Shown piece after piece: positions 47,680 to 57,815 of a stretch of 64,000 nucleotides of DNA; the stretch's first letter is position 1, and each line of letters opens with the position of its first letter. Location: positions 2,480,001 to 2,544,000 of the forward strand of contig NZ_JABWRB020000001.1 in assembly GCF_014268745.2 (NCBI RefSeq), given 5' to 3'. The DNA comes from Pseudomonas zanjanensis. GTDB lineage: Bacteria; Pseudomonadota; Gammaproteobacteria; Pseudomonadales; Pseudomonadaceae. A model generated the notes under the pieces. That model was not told where the DNA came from and did no database searches. It worked only from the letters and a program-made list of their open reading frames with translations. Both the position numbers and the translations under genes were made by a program.

Positions 47680-49545
47680 ATGCTTTCCGCTCACTCCCGG
47701 GCGCACGTGGATTGCGTCAGCCGCGTGGTGAAAAACGCGAACCAATTGCCACAATTGCCCGTCCCGGACCTGATCCTCGACTCCTGGCGCCGTTCCCTGG
47801 AGCAACATCACCTGGACCCGGGTTCGCTGCAGGGCCCGCGCATCCTCTCCCAGGACGTGCTCAAGCAATGCCGCGAGCGCTCCGAGCTGTTCCTCAACAT
47901 CGCCAGCGAAGAAGTGGCCCGCCTCCATGGCCGGGTACGCGACGCCGACTATTGCGTACTGCTGACCGATGCCCAGGGCCAGACCATCGACTACCGGGTG
48001 GAAACCTCGATCCGCAATGACTGCCGCAAGGCCGGGCTGTACCTGGGCACCTGTTGGTCGGAGGGCGAAGAAGGCACGTGTGGCGTGGCGGCGGTGCTCA
48101 CGGCCAAGGCCCCGGTGACGGTGCACAAGCGCGACCATTTTCGCGCGGCGTTCATTGGCCTGACCTGTTCCGCCGCGCCGGTCTTCGACCCCCAAGGTGA
48201 ATTGCTCGGGGTGCTGGACGTCTCGGCGGTACGCTCGCCGGATGATCGCCGCTCGCAACACCTGATCCGGCAAATGGTGGTGCAGAGCGCCCGGGAGATC
48301 GAACAGGCGTTTTTCATGAGCAGCGCCCAGGGCTACTGGGTGCTGCGGGCCCATCGCAACCCCGGCTACGTCGACAGCCAGCCGGACTTCCTGTTCGCCT
48401 GGGATGACGACGGTTGCCTGCAAGCCTTGAACCCGGCTGCCCGCCAGTACCTGCTGCAACAGTACGGGCAGGTGCCGCAACACATCGGCCAGGTGTTCGA
48501 GCAGCAACGGCTGCACCGTGCCCGGGACGAAAGCCTCTGCTTGCTCGATCACGCCATGCATGGGCGCCTGAGCGCGCCTCGCCAGCGGGCCAGTTCACGT
48601 TCGCGGGTGGCGATGACCCCGCTGGAAATCGATCCACGCCTGGCCGACAGCCTGCGCCTGGCGGTGCGGGTCAAGGATCGCAACCTGCCGGTGCTGATCC
48701 AGGGCGAAACCGGTGCCGGCAAGGAAGTCTTCGCTCGCCAGTTGCACCAGGCCAGCCAGCGCCGCGAGCGCCCTTTCGTGGCGCTGAACTGCGCGGCCAT
48801 TCCCGAAAGCCTGATCGAAAGCGAATTGTTCGGCTACGTCGCCGGGGCGTTCACCGGCGCCTCGGCCAAAGGCATGCAGGGCCTGTTGCAACAGGCCGAT
48901 GGTGGCACCTTGTTCCTGGATGAGATCGGCGACATGCCGCTGGCCTTGCAGACCCGGCTGCTGCGGGTACTGGCCGAGGGTGAAGTGGCGCCGCTGGGCG
49001 CATCCCGCCGCAAGGCCGTCGACATTCAGGTGATCTGCGCCACCCACCGCGACCTGGAGACGCTGGTGGCCGCCGGCGAGTTTCGCGAGGATTTGTATTT
49101 CCGCCTCGGCGGTGCGCGTTTCCAGCTACCGCCGTTACGTGACCGCAGCGACCGGCTCGCGCTGATCAATCGGATTCTTGCCGAGGAGTCCGCGCTGTGC
49201 GGGGGAACCGTGCAGTTGAGCGGCGCTGCCCTGGAATCCCTGCTCGGCTATCACTGGCCGGGCAATGTCCGCCAGTTGCGCCATGTGCTGCGCTATGCCT
49301 GCGCGGTGTGCGAAGCCAGCGTGATCCAGCTCAGCCACCTGCCCGAGTCGTTGCACTGCACTCATGCCGTCGATCAGGGGCCGGAGCCAAGCGCCAGCCC
49401 GGAACGCCAGGCGTTGCTCGATGCCTTGGTGCGCCACCGCTGGAAACCCACCGCCGCCGCCCGGGCCCTGGGCATTTCCCGGGCGACCCTGTATCGACGG
49501 GTACACCAGCACGGCATCGAGATGCCAGGCCGCAGCCCCGCCTGA
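47680..49545 (+). CDS. acoR: AcoR, sigma-54-dependent activator of acetoin catabolism
   Basis: A 621-residue enhancer-binding protein: an N-terminal GAF sensor (about 70-220), a central AAA+ domain with Walker A GETGAGKE, the sigma-54 contact loop GAFTGA and Walker [13 protein letters not shown], and a C-terminal Fis-type HTH ([18 protein letters not shown]). It is divergent from acoX and should activate it in response to acetoin or its products. Confidence 0.95.
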   Translation: MLSAHSRAHVDCVSRVVKNANQLPQLPVPDLILDSWRRSLEQHHLDPGSLQGPRILSQDVLKQCRERSELFLNIASEEVARLHGRVRDADYCVLLTDAQGQTIDYRVETSIRNDCRKAGLYLGTCWSEGEEGTCGVAAVLTAKAPVTVHKRDHFRAAFIGLTCSAAPVFDPQGELLGVLDVSAVRSPDDRRSQHLIRQMVVQSAREIEQAFFMSSAQGYWVLRAHRNPGYVDSQPDFLFAWDDDGCLQALNPAARQYLLQQYGQVPQHIGQVFEQQRLHRARDESLCLLDHAMHGRLSAPRQRASSRSRVAMTPLEIDPRLADSLRLAVRVKDRNLPVLIQGETGAGKEVFARQLHQASQRRERPFVALNCAAIPESLIESELFGYVAGAFTGASAKGMQGLLQQADGGTLFLDEIGDMPLALQTRLLRVLAEGEVAPLGASRRKAVDIQVICATHRDLETLVAAGEFREDLYFRLGGARFQLPPLRDRSDRLALINRILAEESALCGGTVQLSGAALESLLGYHWPGNVRQLRHVLRYACAVCEASVIQLSHLPESLHCTHAVDQGPEPSASPERQALLDALVRHRWKPTAAARALGISRATLYRRVHQHGIEMPGRSPA

Positions 49546-49549
49546 GCAC

Positions 49550-49879
49550 CTAGCGGCGCGCCAGCTCATGACGGACACATTGCTCGTAGTAGGTCTGCTT
49601 GACCTCCGCGGGTTTAAGACGCGAAGCGCTGTTGTAGGTCTGCTCGGTAATGCCCAGGGCGGTCATGCGCATCCAGGGCCGGGGAAACTTGCGCACCTGC
49701 AGCTTCTTGCGTGCGCCGTACAGGCTGACGCCAGACAGCTTTGACGCCTGCGCCCCCGCCGCGATGTCCGAACCCCAGCGGCACACTGACTGCTGGTTCT
49801 GCGTCAGCGCCCTGGCCTGGGCCTCGAGCGAGACGGCGGCCAAGAGAAACGTCGCTACGACCCACATAGAAATACGCAT
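49550..49879 (-). CDS. Small exported protein of unknown function
   Basis: A 109-residue protein with a signal peptide (MRISMWVVATFLLAAVSLEAQA), then a basic mature region with two cysteines (SVCRWG and EQCVRHE) that could pair. I chose the ATG at 49879 because upstream in-frame sequence is translated REP. I do not recognise a family with confidence. It is convergent with acoR, 4 bp apart. Confidence 0.6.
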   Translation of the reverse strand: MRISMWVVATFLLAAVSLEAQARALTQNQQSVCRWGSDIAAGAQASKLSGVSLYGARKKLQVRKFPRPWMRMTALGITEQTYNSASRLKPAEVKQTYYEQCVRHELARR

Positions 49880-49981
49880 AGGTTTGTCGCCCAACTTTCT
49901 GAAAGGAAAGAAGTTTGCCTCTCTGCAGATGAGCAAGGGGCCAGCATTTGCAGGCCATTCTCGAATCCGCATGCAACCCAT

Positions 49982-50107
49982 TGTGGCGAGGGAGCTTGCT
50001 CCCGCTGGGCCGCGCAGCGGCCCCCCTGTATTTGCCTGACACACCGAGTCTGTCATGGCTTTTTTGGGGCCGCTTCGCAGCCCAGCGGGAGCAAGCTCCC
50101 TCGCCAC
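49982..50107. repeat. REP pair, GCGAGGGAGC class
   Basis: An inverted doublet near-identical to the one at 51466-51591, including the spacer (TTTGCCTGACACACCGAG). The rest of the 49880-50209 gap shows no gene. Confidence 0.85.
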
Positions 50108-50209
50108 GGGGACGGCTTGCTTTCGCCATCTGCGACATTCGTCCACAAGTGACGCGCCAAACTAGAAACAAGCAGAAGAAATTATCTCAATCAATTGAAA
50201 TTAAAGGGT

Positions 50210-51430
50210 TTAGTTAACATTACGAATCGCCTTCGCTTCCTCCAACAACTGCTGGATCACCTGCTCCTGCTCGCCATAACGCCCTTCGCCAAAATGGCTG
50301 TAGCGCACCTGCCCCTTGGCATCGATGAAGTAATGGGCCGGCCAGTATTGATTGTTGAAGGCGCGCCAGATCGCGTACTGATTGTCGATCGCCACCGGAT
50401 AGTGGATGTCCAGCTTGCGCACCTGCTCGCGGACGTTGTCGATGATCTTCTCGTAGCCGTATTCCGGGGTGTGGACACCGATCACCACCAGCCCATCCTT
50501 TTCATACTTTTTCGCCCAGTCGTTCACATAGGGCAAGGTGTGCTGGCAGTTGATGCAGTCGTAGGTCCAGAAGTCCACCAGCACCACCTTGCCCCGCAGC
50601 GACTCGCTGCTCAGCGGCGGCGAGTTCAGCCATTGCACCGCGCCGTCCAGCGCAGGCATGGCGCCCTGGGCGTCGAGGGTCGGCATGGCACTGGCGCCGG
50701 CCTTGCTCACCACGTAGTCGATGGCCTTGGGCACGTTCTCCAGCAGGCTTTTTTCCAGGCTGGTGGACTGTTGGGAGGAAGTCGCCGCCAACAAGCGGTC
50801 ATCCGCCCCAGTGCCAATCGCCAAGGCCGCCAGTAACACCGCCAGCCCCGTGCCACGGCGCAGCCAGGTGGTCATCGGCAGCGAGAGCTTCAGGCGCCCG
50901 ACCAGACCACGCCCGGCCAGGATCAGCGTGCCCAGGGACAAGGCACTGCCCAGGCCGTAAGCGAGCAGCAACAGGCTGGTTTGCGCGCTGGCGCCTTGCA
51001 GCATGGCGCCGGTCAGGATCACCCCGAGTATGGGCCCGGCGCACGGTGCCCAGAGCAACCCGGTTGCAACGCCGATCAGCACCGAGCCCACCGGCCCGGC
51101 CATCCGCCCGGCCCCAGCGTCCAGGCGATTGCCCAAGTTGACCAGCGGCCGCGCCAGCCAGATACCAACCCGGCTGAAGATCAACGACAGGGCGAACACC
51201 CCCATCACCACCAACGCGACTTGCCGACCGACGCTGCTGGCGCGCACCACCCATTCGCTGCTGACCACCGCCAGGCTGGAGACCAGGGCGAACGTCAACA
51301 CCATGCCGCCGAGGGTCAGCAGCACCGAGCTGCGGGAGCGATTGGCCCGGGCGAACAGAAACGGCACCACCGGAAGAATGCAGGGGCTGAGGATCGTCAG
51401 GATCCCGCCGAGAAAAGCGATAAGAAGCAT
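50210..51430 (-). CDS. dipZ: DipZ-like CcdA-thioredoxin fusion (disulfide transfer / cytochrome c biogenesis)
   Basis: A 406-residue protein with an N-terminal CcdA/DsbD membrane domain of about six helices, carrying the two redox cysteines in LSPCILPVVPF and WAPCAGP, and a C-terminal periplasmic TlpA-like thioredoxin domain with CINC in DFWTYDCINCQH. It moves electrons from cytoplasmic thioredoxin to periplasmic proteins. It may help keep exported cysteine proteins reduced, such as the nearby EGKCG protein; that link is inference. Confidence 0.9.
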   Translation of the reverse strand: MLLIAFLGGILTILSPCILPVVPFLFARANRSRSSVLLTLGGMVLTFALVSSLAVVSSEWVVRASSVGRQVALVVMGVFALSLIFSRVGIWLARPLVNLGNRLDAGAGRMAGPVGSVLIGVATGLLWAPCAGPILGVILTGAMLQGASAQTSLLLLAYGLGSALSLGTLILAGRGLVGRLKLSLPMTTWLRRGTGLAVLLAALAIGTGADDRLLAATSSQQSTSLEKSLLENVPKAIDYVVSKAGASAMPTLDAQGAMPALDGAVQWLNSPPLSSESLRGKVVLVDFWTYDCINCQHTLPYVNDWAKKYEKDGLVVIGVHTPEYGYEKIIDNVREQVRKLDIHYPVAIDNQYAIWRAFNNQYWPAHYFIDAKGQVRYSHFGEGRYGEQEQVIQQLLEEAKAIRNVN

Positions 51431-51465
51431 GGCAACACCTCAAAATAAAAAGCCTACATAGCCCC

Positions 51466-51591
51466 TGTGGCGAGGGAGCTTGCTCCCGCTGGGCTGCGCA
51501 GCAGCCCCCCGTATTTGCCTGACACACCGAGTTTGTCACGGCTTTTTTGGGGCCGCTTCGCAGCCCAGCGGGAGCAAGCTCCCTCGCCACA
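51466..51591. repeat. REP pair, GCGAGGGAGC class
   Basis: An inverted doublet between dipZ and the DUF2790 gene, a near copy of the pair at 49982-50107. Confidence 0.85.
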
Positions 51592-51599
51592 AAAGCAGG

Positions 51600-51863
51600 T
51601 CAGTTCTGGTTGGTGCAGTGATCGGAAAACTTGCGGTAGTCCAGCGCCTGCTGGTGGCCTGCCGAATCCAGGTAGGTCATGTGGGCGTTGACCACGCCGC
51701 AGGTCGGCTCGGTGTCTTCGGTGAGGGAAAGCACCTTCTGGATGTCCAGGTGGCTGCCGTCGGTGTAGGTGTGCGGTTGCACGTTGCTTTCGGCCCGGGC
51801 CGACAGGGTGCAGATGTTCAGCGCGGCAAAAAGGCAGGCGGCGTAGACGGCTTTGGTGTTCAT
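51600..51863 (-). CDS. DUF2790 small periplasmic protein
   Basis: An 87-residue protein with a signal peptide to about 24 (LSARA) and the DUF2790 pattern HLDIQKVLSL, CGVVNAHMTYLDSAG, LDYRKFSDHC. The two cysteines may form a disulfide. The function of this Pseudomonas family is unknown; members often lie by metal-responsive two-component systems. AGGA before the ATG at 51863. It is divergent from the response regulator gene, with the shared bipartite site 140 bp upstream of the start. Confidence 0.82.
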   Translation of the reverse strand: MNTKAVYAACLFAALNICTLSARAESNVQPHTYTDGSHLDIQKVLSLTEDTEPTCGVVNAHMTYLDSAGHQQALDYRKFSDHCTNQN

Positions 51864-51984
51864 GGCGATTCCTCGATCCAATGGGGTTTTATCTGCCGAG
51901 GCCTGTTGTGTGCCTCGATGGATGCCATTGAATGCCCCGCAGGTATCGCGTCTGTATCGAGCCCGGTGGCTTTTTGCATCGCTG

Positions 51985-52018
51985 TGTATCCGTCAGGCGC
52001 CAGATACACTGCAATACA
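51985..52018 (-). promoter_or_regulatory. Bipartite operator, copy A (before DUF2790 gene)
   Basis: Read on the minus strand: TGTATTGCAGTGTATC, 10 bp, then CGGATACA. The same two-part element lies before 54849 (copy C) and before 58396 (copy B), always in this orientation relative to the gene. Here it also lies 70 bp before the response regulator gene, so it may be an autoregulatory site. Confidence 0.65.
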
Positions 52019-52087
52019 AACCGCCGCGAGCCGGGCTGGCCGGGGCCTGTAGACTGCTCACAACGAAACGCCGAGGAGCGGGACACC

Positions 52088-52828
52088 ATGGATCATGTCG
52101 ATCACGTGCTGATAGTGGATGACGATCGCGAGATCAGAGAGCTGGTTGGCAACTACCTGAAGAAGAATGGCCTGCGCACCACCGTTGTCGCCGATGGCCG
52201 GCAGATGCGCGCCTTCCTGGAAACCACCCCGGTGGACCTGATCGTGCTGGACATCATGATGCCCGGCGATGACGGCCTGGTGCTGTGCCGGGAACTGCGT
52301 GCCGGCAAGCACAAGGCCACGCCGGTGCTGATGCTCACCGCCCGCAACGACGAAACCGACCGCATCATCGGCCTCGAAATGGGCGCCGACGATTACCTGG
52401 TCAAGCCTTTCGCCGCCCGTGAGCTGCTGGCGCGGATCAACGCCGTGCTGCGCCGTACCCGCATGTTGCCGCCCAATCTGGTGGTCACCGAAAGCGGTCG
52501 CCTGCTGGCGTTCGGACGCTGGCGCCTGGACACCACCGCCCGCCACCTGTTGGACACCGACGGCACCATGGTTGCCTTGAGCGGCGCCGAGTATCGGTTG
52601 TTGCGGGTGTTCCTCGATCATCCGCAACGGGTACTCAACCGCGACCAGTTGCTTAACCTCACCCAGGGCCGGGACGCCGACCTGTTCGATCGCTCCATCG
52701 ATCTACTGGTCAGCCGCCTGCGCCAGCGCCTGCTGGACGACGCCCGGGAACCGGCCTACATCAAGACCGTGCGCAGCGAAGGCTACGTGTTCTCGCTGCC
52801 GGTGGAGATCCTCGAGGCGTCGGTATGA
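52088..52828 (+). CDS. OmpR-family response regulator
   Basis: A 246-residue regulator with receiver domain 1-120 (phosphoacceptor Asp55 in LIVLDIMMPG; acid pocket DDD at 11-13; Lys in LVKPFAA) and a C-terminal OmpR/PhoB winged helix (LLRVFLDHPQRVLNRDQLL; SIDLLVSRLRQRL; IKTVRSEGYVF). The ATG at 52088 has GAGGAG upstream. It overlaps the kinase gene by four bases. It is the most likely protein to bind the three bipartite sites around it. Confidence 0.92.
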   Translation: MDHVDHVLIVDDDREIRELVGNYLKKNGLRTTVVADGRQMRAFLETTPVDLIVLDIMMPGDDGLVLCRELRAGKHKATPVLMLTARNDETDRIIGLEMGADDYLVKPFAARELLARINAVLRRTRMLPPNLVVTESGRLLAFGRWRLDTTARHLLDTDGTMVALSGAEYRLLRVFLDHPQRVLNRDQLLNLTQGRDADLFDRSIDLLVSRLRQRLLDDAREPAYIKTVRSEGYVFSLPVEILEASV

Positions 52829-54135
52829 ACCTGCCGCTGCGCTGGCCGCGGACCCTGGCCTCAAGGTTGTCGCTGATCTTCCTGATCGGCCTGATCCTGG
52901 CCCAGGGCCTGTCTTTCGGCGTCCAGTACTACGAGCGCTACCAGAGCGCCAAGTCGACCATGCTCGGCAACCTGGAGACCGACGTCTCGACCTCCGTGGC
53001 GATTCTCGACCGCCTGCCTGCCGCCGAACGCCAGGCCTGGCTGCCGAAACTCGCCCGGCGCAACTATGGCTATTTGCTCGACGAAGGCCAGCCCGGCCAA
53101 CCGATGGACTTGGCCGACGCGCCGATCTCGGTCAGTTCGATCCAGGAAGCCATCGGCCAGGCCTATGGCCTGACCTTCAAGCAGATTCCCGGGCCGAACA
53201 TGCATTACCAGGCGCACCTGCGCCTGGGGGACGGCAGCCCGCTGACCATCGACGTACGCCCGGCAATGGCGCCCCTCTCCCCTTGGCTGCCAATGGTGTT
53301 GCTGGGGCAGTTGGCCCTGTTGATCGGCTGCACCTGGCTGGCCGTGCGCATCGCCGTAGGCCCCTTGACCCGACTGGCCCAGGCGGTGGAAACCCTCGAC
53401 CCGAACGCCCATAGCGTGCGCCTGGACGAAAAAGGCCCGACCGAAGTGGTGCATGCGGCCAAGGCCTTTAATGCCATGCAGGACCGGATCGCCGCCTACC
53501 TCAAGGAGCGCATGCAGTTGCTGGCGGCGATTTCCCATGATTTGCAGACCCCCATCACGCGCATGAAGCTGCGCGCCGAATTCATGGACGAAGGGATCGA
53601 AAGGGACAAATTGTGGAGCGACTTGAGCGAAATGGAGCACCTGGTGCGTGAAGGCGTGGCCTATGCCCGCAGCATCCACGGCGCCACCGAGGCCAGTTGC
53701 CGGATCAGCCTGGATGCGTTCCTCGACAGCCTGGTGTTCGACTACCAGGACACCGGCAAGGACGTGCAACTGTCCGGCAAAAACGCCGCCGTCATCGACA
53801 CCCGTCCCCATGCCCTGCGGCGGGTACTGATCAACCTGGTGGACAACGCCTTGAAATTCGGCGGCGCGGCGCAGATCCACGTGCAACCGGCCGACAACGG
53901 GCAATTGGCGATCCAGGTACTGGACCGTGGCCCCGGGATCAGCGAGCAGGAACTTGCCGAAGTGCTCAAGCCGTTCTACCGGGTGGAAAGCTCGCGCAAC
54001 CGGGAGACCGGCGGCACCGGCCTGGGCTTGGCCATCGCCCAGCAACTGGCGATCGCCATGGGTGGCTCACTGACCCTGAGCAACCGCGACGGCGGCGGGC
54101 TCTGCGCCGAATTGCGCCTGGCACTCACAAGCTGA
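52825..54135 (+). CDS. Two-component sensor histidine kinase
   Basis: A 436-residue inner membrane kinase: TM1 at about 14-34, a periplasmic sensor loop of some 115 residues, TM2 at about 152-176, HAMP, the dimerisation domain with His238 (AISHDLQTPITRMK) and the HATPase domain with NLVDNALKFG and GTGLGLAI. The sensor has no clear metal cluster, so the signal is not evident. It pairs with the preceding regulator. Confidence 0.92.
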   Translation: MNLPLRWPRTLASRLSLIFLIGLILAQGLSFGVQYYERYQSAKSTMLGNLETDVSTSVAILDRLPAAERQAWLPKLARRNYGYLLDEGQPGQPMDLADAPISVSSIQEAIGQAYGLTFKQIPGPNMHYQAHLRLGDGSPLTIDVRPAMAPLSPWLPMVLLGQLALLIGCTWLAVRIAVGPLTRLAQAVETLDPNAHSVRLDEKGPTEVVHAAKAFNAMQDRIAAYLKERMQLLAAISHDLQTPITRMKLRAEFMDEGIERDKLWSDLSEMEHLVREGVAYARSIHGATEASCRISLDAFLDSLVFDYQDTGKDVQLSGKNAAVIDTRPHALRRVLINLVDNALKFGGAAQIHVQPADNGQLAIQVLDRGPGISEQELAEVLKPFYRVESSRNRETGGTGLGLAIAQQLAIAMGGSLTLSNRDGGGLCAELRLALTS

Positions 54136-54144
54136 CACAACCCC

Positions 54145-54697
54145 TGTGGGAGCGGGCTTGCTCGCGAAAGCGGGGCATCAGCCAGCATCCATTCAACTGA
54201 CCTGACGCCTTCGCGAGCAGGCTCGCTCCCACACTGTTCTGTGGCGTTGCAAATAGGGTGCCTTACCCAAACTCCCCCTGTGGGAGCGAGCCTGCTCGCG
54301 ATAGCGGTGTGTCAGCCAGCATCATTCAACTGACTTGACGCCTTCGCGAGCAAGCCCGCTCCCACACTGTTCTGTGGCGTTGCAAATAGGGGTGCCTCAC
54401 CCAGTTCCCCTGTGGGAGCGGGCTTGCTCGCGAAAGCGGGGCATCAGCCAGCATCATTCAACTGACCTGACGCCTTCGCGAGCAGGCTCGCTCCCACACT
54501 GTTCTGTGGCGTTGCAAATAGGGTGCCTTACCCAGTTCCCCTGTGGGAGCGGGCTTGCTCGCGAAAGCGGTGTGTCAGCCAGCATCATTCAACTGACCTG
54601 ACGCCTTCGCGAGCAGGCTCGCTCCCACGCTGTTCTGTGACGTTGCAAATAGGGATGCCTTACCTAAATTCCCCTGTGGGCTTGCTCGCGATAGCGG
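54145..54697. repeat. Tandem BIME array: four full units and one truncated
   Basis: A unit of about 132 bp (REP core, short spacer with CAGCATCATTCAACTGAC, inverted REP core, then CACTGTTCTGTGGCGTTGCAA) starts at 54145, 54279, 54411 and 54542, and a truncated fifth begins at 54675. The units are nearly identical, which shows recent tandem amplification. The array accounts for most of the 713 bp between the kinase gene and the next gene, and its last partial unit abuts operator copy C. Confidence 0.9.
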
Positions 54698-54699
54698 TT

Positions 54700-54734
54700 T
54701 GTATACCAGTGTGTCTGCGGATGATCGGCATACA
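54700..54734 (+). promoter_or_regulatory. Bipartite operator, copy C (before the ferric-reductase-like gene)
   Basis: TGTATACCAGTGTGTC, 10 bp, then CGGCATACA. The first part matches copy B (minus-strand reading) at 13 of 16 positions. It lies 134 bp before the 54849 start, against 140 and 152 bp at the other two copies. Confidence 0.65.
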
Positions 54735-54848
54735 CGAACTTGCACAATGCTGCGCCGCGGACACACCCCGCTTACACCGGTTTGAAAGACTCCCTCCCAT
54801 CCCCGGCGACTATCACGACCGGGCCCTCGACATCCAAGGAGTCTTCCC

Positions 54849-55484
54849 ATGCCTACCCCTATCGCATCCCCCTTTCGTTACCAAGGCTGGTCGCTGTTCA
54901 GCCTGCTCGCCGCCCTGGTGCTGTTGATGACCGGGTTGATCCTGATACTCAACCCGGACCTGACCGAAGGCGTGCGCAGCGCCATTCGCGCCACGGCTCG
55001 TTCGTCGTTCATCCTGTTCCTGCTGGCCTTCACCGCCTCGGCATTCGCGGTGCTGGTGCCCTCGCCCCTGAGCCGGGCGCTGGTGCGTGAACGGCGCTTC
55101 ATCGGACTGGCCTTTGCCTTTTCCCACTTGGTCCACGCCGTGCTGATTTACACCTACGGCCAGCTCAATACCGAGTTCTGGCCCGGCCGCACCACCCTCG
55201 GCAACGTGCCCGGCACCGTGGGCTATGTGTTCATCCTGCTGCTGGCGCTGACCTCGTTCAAAAGCACCACGCGCCTGATCGGTTTCAAGGCCTGGAAGCG
55301 CCTGCATGTCACCGGCATGTGGGTGCTGGCGGCGATCTTTGCCTATTCCAACTTCAAACGCATCCCCATGAGCGACTGGTACGTGCTGCCCTTCGGCCTG
55401 ATCTGCGCCGCCACCGCCGTCCGCCTGGTGGGCAAGCTGGCCCAGGCCACCCAGCGTCGCCAACGGCCGCAACACGCGGCTTGA
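54849..55484 (+). CDS. Ferric-reductase-like transmembrane protein
   Basis: A 211-residue membrane protein with about six helices and the pattern of ferric_reduct/MsrQ-like heme b proteins: histidines in [14 protein letters not shown] and [10 protein letters not shown] could ligate heme across the bilayer. It lacks a flavin domain. It probably carries electrons to the periplasm; substrate unknown. CAAGGAG before the ATG. It forms a unit with the DoxX gene (17-bp gap). Confidence 0.82.
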   Translation: MPTPIASPFRYQGWSLFSLLAALVLLMTGLILILNPDLTEGVRSAIRATARSSFILFLLAFTASAFAVLVPSPLSRALVRERRFIGLAFAFSHLVHAVLIYTYGQLNTEFWPGRTTLGNVPGTVGYVFILLLALTSFKSTTRLIGFKAWKRLHVTGMWVLAAIFAYSNFKRIPMSDWYVLPFGLICAATAVRLVGKLAQATQRRQRPQHAA

Positions 55485-55501
55485 GACCAGGGAGATCGAT
55501 C

Positions 55502-56008
55502 ATGTACGCAAATACCTTGAAAACACTGCATACGCCGCTGGAGAACCTCGGGGCATGGCTGGCGCCGCTGGGCCTGCGCCTGTTCCTGACCTGGGAGTTC
55601 TTCGAATCCGGCCTGGAGAAATGGAACGGCGCGAACTGGTTCGCCGAGATCCAGTCTGCCTTCCCGTTCCCGTTCAACCATGTACCGGCCCAATGGAACT
55701 GGGAACTGGCGATGTGGGCCGAGCTGATCGGTGCCATTGCCCTGTTGATCGGCTTGGGTACTCGCCTCTCGGCCCTGGTGCTGATCGTCGTCACCGTGGT
55801 GGCGACCGCTGCCGTGCACTGGCCGGCGGACTGGTCGAGCTTGAGCGAACTGGCCCAGGGTTATGCGATTACCAACAAGGGACACGGCAACTTCAAGCTG
55901 CCGCTGATCTACCTGGTGGCCTTGCTGCCGTTGCTGTTGCAAGGGGCTGGGAAGTTGAGTGTGGATGCGGTGCTGAGGGCAGGCCTGCATCGCCGAAACA
56001 AGGCCTGA
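55502..56008 (+). CDS. DoxX-family membrane protein
   Basis: A 168-residue DoxX protein with four helices ([45 protein letters not shown]). DoxX proteins accompany many MNIO-RiPP (hvf/buf) operons, though their role there is not settled. The start is the ATG at 55502. It converges on the DUF2063-DUF692-precursor operon, and both units carry the same upstream operator. Confidence 0.88.
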   Translation: MYANTLKTLHTPLENLGAWLAPLGLRLFLTWEFFESGLEKWNGANWFAEIQSAFPFPFNHVPAQWNWELAMWAELIGAIALLIGLGTRLSALVLIVVTVVATAAVHWPADWSSLSELAQGYAITNKGHGNFKLPLIYLVALLPLLLQGAGKLSVDAVLRAGLHRRNKA

Positions 56009-56018
56009 CAAAAAACCT

Positions 56019-56125
56019 TGTGGGAGCGAACTTGCTGTGGGAGCAAGGCTTGCCCGCGATACAGACGACTCGGTCAATCAGTCAGACCGAGGGGGACCCA
56101 TCGCGAGCAAGCTTTGCTCCCACAG
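56019..56125. repeat. REP-like pair, TGTGGGAGC class, partly rearranged
   Basis: A short core is interrupted by a second start (TGTGGGAGCGAACTTGC then TGTGGGAGCAAGGCTTGC), followed by an inverted copy. It lies between two convergent genes. Confidence 0.75.
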
Positions 56126-56160
56126 CAGGGCCGCACAGGGGTTAGCATTTCAATGGCAGA

Positions 56161-56910
56161 TTACAACGCTACGCCAACAACCCCTTCCTCCTGCATCCGC
56201 CGCAACAGCGCCACGGCGTTGTCCATGAATTCTGCCGAATCCACCCCCGCCTCCCGCGCCAACGCCAGCAGCTGCCCTCGCCCCGTCAACCCTGGATAGG
56301 CCTCGATGCGCTGCAAAAGCCGCCAGGCCAACGGGCTGAGTTCGGAGAAACGCACCTCGAAACCAGGCGTTCGCCGCACCAGCAGCAGCGTCGGCTGCGC
56401 CGGTGGTGTCGAGGGCTGATAACTCGGCGCCAGGCGATGCACCGGCCATTGGTACGCCAGCGGCCAGGCCAAGGGCGAGACTCGCAGCGGCGAGCCGAGC
56501 AAGGACGTCTCGTCATGGGACGGCAACGGCTCGGCCTCGGATTGCAGCAGCGCCATCTCGACCCACTCGTAGTGCGCCAGCTCCGCCACGAACGGCGGCC
56601 AGTCCGGCGAAGGATGGTCTGCAAGGTAGCCAACGAATTCCTCGGCGATTTCACCGAACTTGGGCGTGGTACAGCGATGTTCACGCAGGAATCGGCGCAC
56701 GCAGGCACGCCAGGGGTGCTGTCCCAGCAGGTTTACCAACACGGGAAAGGTGCCGCTGAGCAGCGCACGCATATTCGCGAAGATCAGGTCGCGATACACC
56801 TGGGCCCGCGCCGCGTCCATGCCGGACGGGATCGGGCAGTGATCCGGGTCGCGCAGGTAGCTGGTCAGCGCTTGTTGCTGCTGATGCAGCGTCTGCCGGG
56901 CCTCAGCCAT
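56161..56910 (-). CDS. DUF2063-type partner protein of the MNIO (BufC/HvfC-like)
   Basis: A 249-residue protein with an N-terminal DUF2063 helical domain (about 8-95: [28 protein letters not shown] region) and a C-terminal winged-helix-like part. In MNIO systems such proteins bind the precursor and present it to the DUF692 enzyme, despite the DNA-binding domain name. The 3' end of the DUF692 gene overlaps its start by 8 bp. Confidence 0.88.
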   Translation of the reverse strand: MAEARQTLHQQQQALTSYLRDPDHCPIPSGMDAARAQVYRDLIFANMRALLSGTFPVLVNLLGQHPWRACVRRFLREHRCTTPKFGEIAEEFVGYLADHPSPDWPPFVAELAHYEWVEMALLQSEAEPLPSHDETSLLGSPLRVSPLAWPLAYQWPVHRLAPSYQPSTPPAQPTLLLVRRTPGFEVRFSELSPLAWRLLQRIEAYPGLTGRGQLLALAREAGVDSAEFMDNAVALLRRMQEEGVVGVAL

Positions 56911-57748
56911 GGCTCACCGCCTGCCAGGTGCCGGCCTGGTGCTGTAACTGGCGAATCGTCTGCAGTTCGGCCACCAGGGCGGCGTAAGGCGGGAAGTTGA
57001 AGTCCCGTTCGAGCAAGGTCGGCTGTACGCCGAAACGTGCATAAGCCTCGGCCAGCAGCGCCCAGACCACCGGCTTGACGGGCGCGCCATGGCTGTCGAT
57101 TTTCAGCGTGTCGGACTCGTCATAGTGCCCGGCCACATGCATCGCGACCACCCGCCCCGGCTCAAGACCCGCCAGGAATGCCTGGGGATCGAAGCCATGA
57201 TTGACCGAGTTGACGTAGACGTTGTTGACGTCCAGCAACAGGTCGCAATCGGCTTCGCGCAACACCGCCCGGGTGAAATCCAGCTCGCTCATGTCCTGTT
57301 GGGGGGCGGCGTAATAAGAGACGTTTTCCACCGCCAGGCGGCGTCCCAGCACATCCTGGGCCTGGCGGATCCGCGTCGCCACGTGATGCACCGCTTCCTC
57401 GGTGAAGGGCAGCGGCAACAAGTCATACAAATGCCCCTCGTCGCCGCAGTAGCTCAAGTGCTCGCTGTACACCGGCACCTTGAAACGCTCGAGGAAAGCA
57501 CGCACCTGGCCGAGAAACGCCAGGTCCAGCGGCACCGGCCCACCGAGGGACAACGACAGGCCGTGGCACGTCAACGGATAACGTTCGGCCAACGAATGCA
57601 AGGCGGCGCCATGGGGGCCGCCGATGCCGATCCAGTTTTCCGGAGCGACTTCAAGAAAGTCGAAATCCCCGGGCGGTGCCTGGCGCAGTTCAGCGAGCAA
57701 GGCCCGGCGCAGGCCGAGGCCTGCCGAGGGTTGGGGTAGATTGAACAT
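56903..57748 (-). CDS. DUF692 multinuclear non-heme iron oxidase (MNIO; BufB/MbnB/HvfB-like)
   Basis: A 281-residue TIM-barrel enzyme of the family that rebuilds cysteines in ribosomal peptides into oxazolone/thioamide or thiooxazole groups. Probable iron ligands follow the family pattern: H62, H97 (SEHLSY), E141 (ENVSYY), D173 (LDVNNVYVN), H184, H204 (MHVAGH), H220 and E247 (LLERDFN). AAGGAG lies 7 bp before the ATG at 57748. Its likely substrate is the EGKCG protein encoded 262 bp upstream in the same operon. Confidence 0.92.
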   Translation of the reverse strand: MFNLPQPSAGLGLRRALLAELRQAPPGDFDFLEVAPENWIGIGGPHGAALHSLAERYPLTCHGLSLSLGGPVPLDLAFLGQVRAFLERFKVPVYSEHLSYCGDEGHLYDLLPLPFTEEAVHHVATRIRQAQDVLGRRLAVENVSYYAAPQQDMSELDFTRAVLREADCDLLLDVNNVYVNSVNHGFDPQAFLAGLEPGRVVAMHVAGHYDESDTLKIDSHGAPVKPVVWALLAEAYARFGVQPTLLERDFNFPPYAALVAELQTIRQLQHQAGTWQAVSHG

Positions 57749-57815
57749 GACACATCTCCTTGGAAAGCAAGAGATGAGGGGGGCGCAGCGAATGGTGCCA
57801 GTCGATCATCAAACT

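Noticed and set aside
54145-54697. Regular repeats that could suggest a CRISPR array
   Set aside because: The repeats are palindromic REP doublets with near-identical spacers and a period of about 132 bp, unlike short repeats with unique spacers. No cas genes are present.
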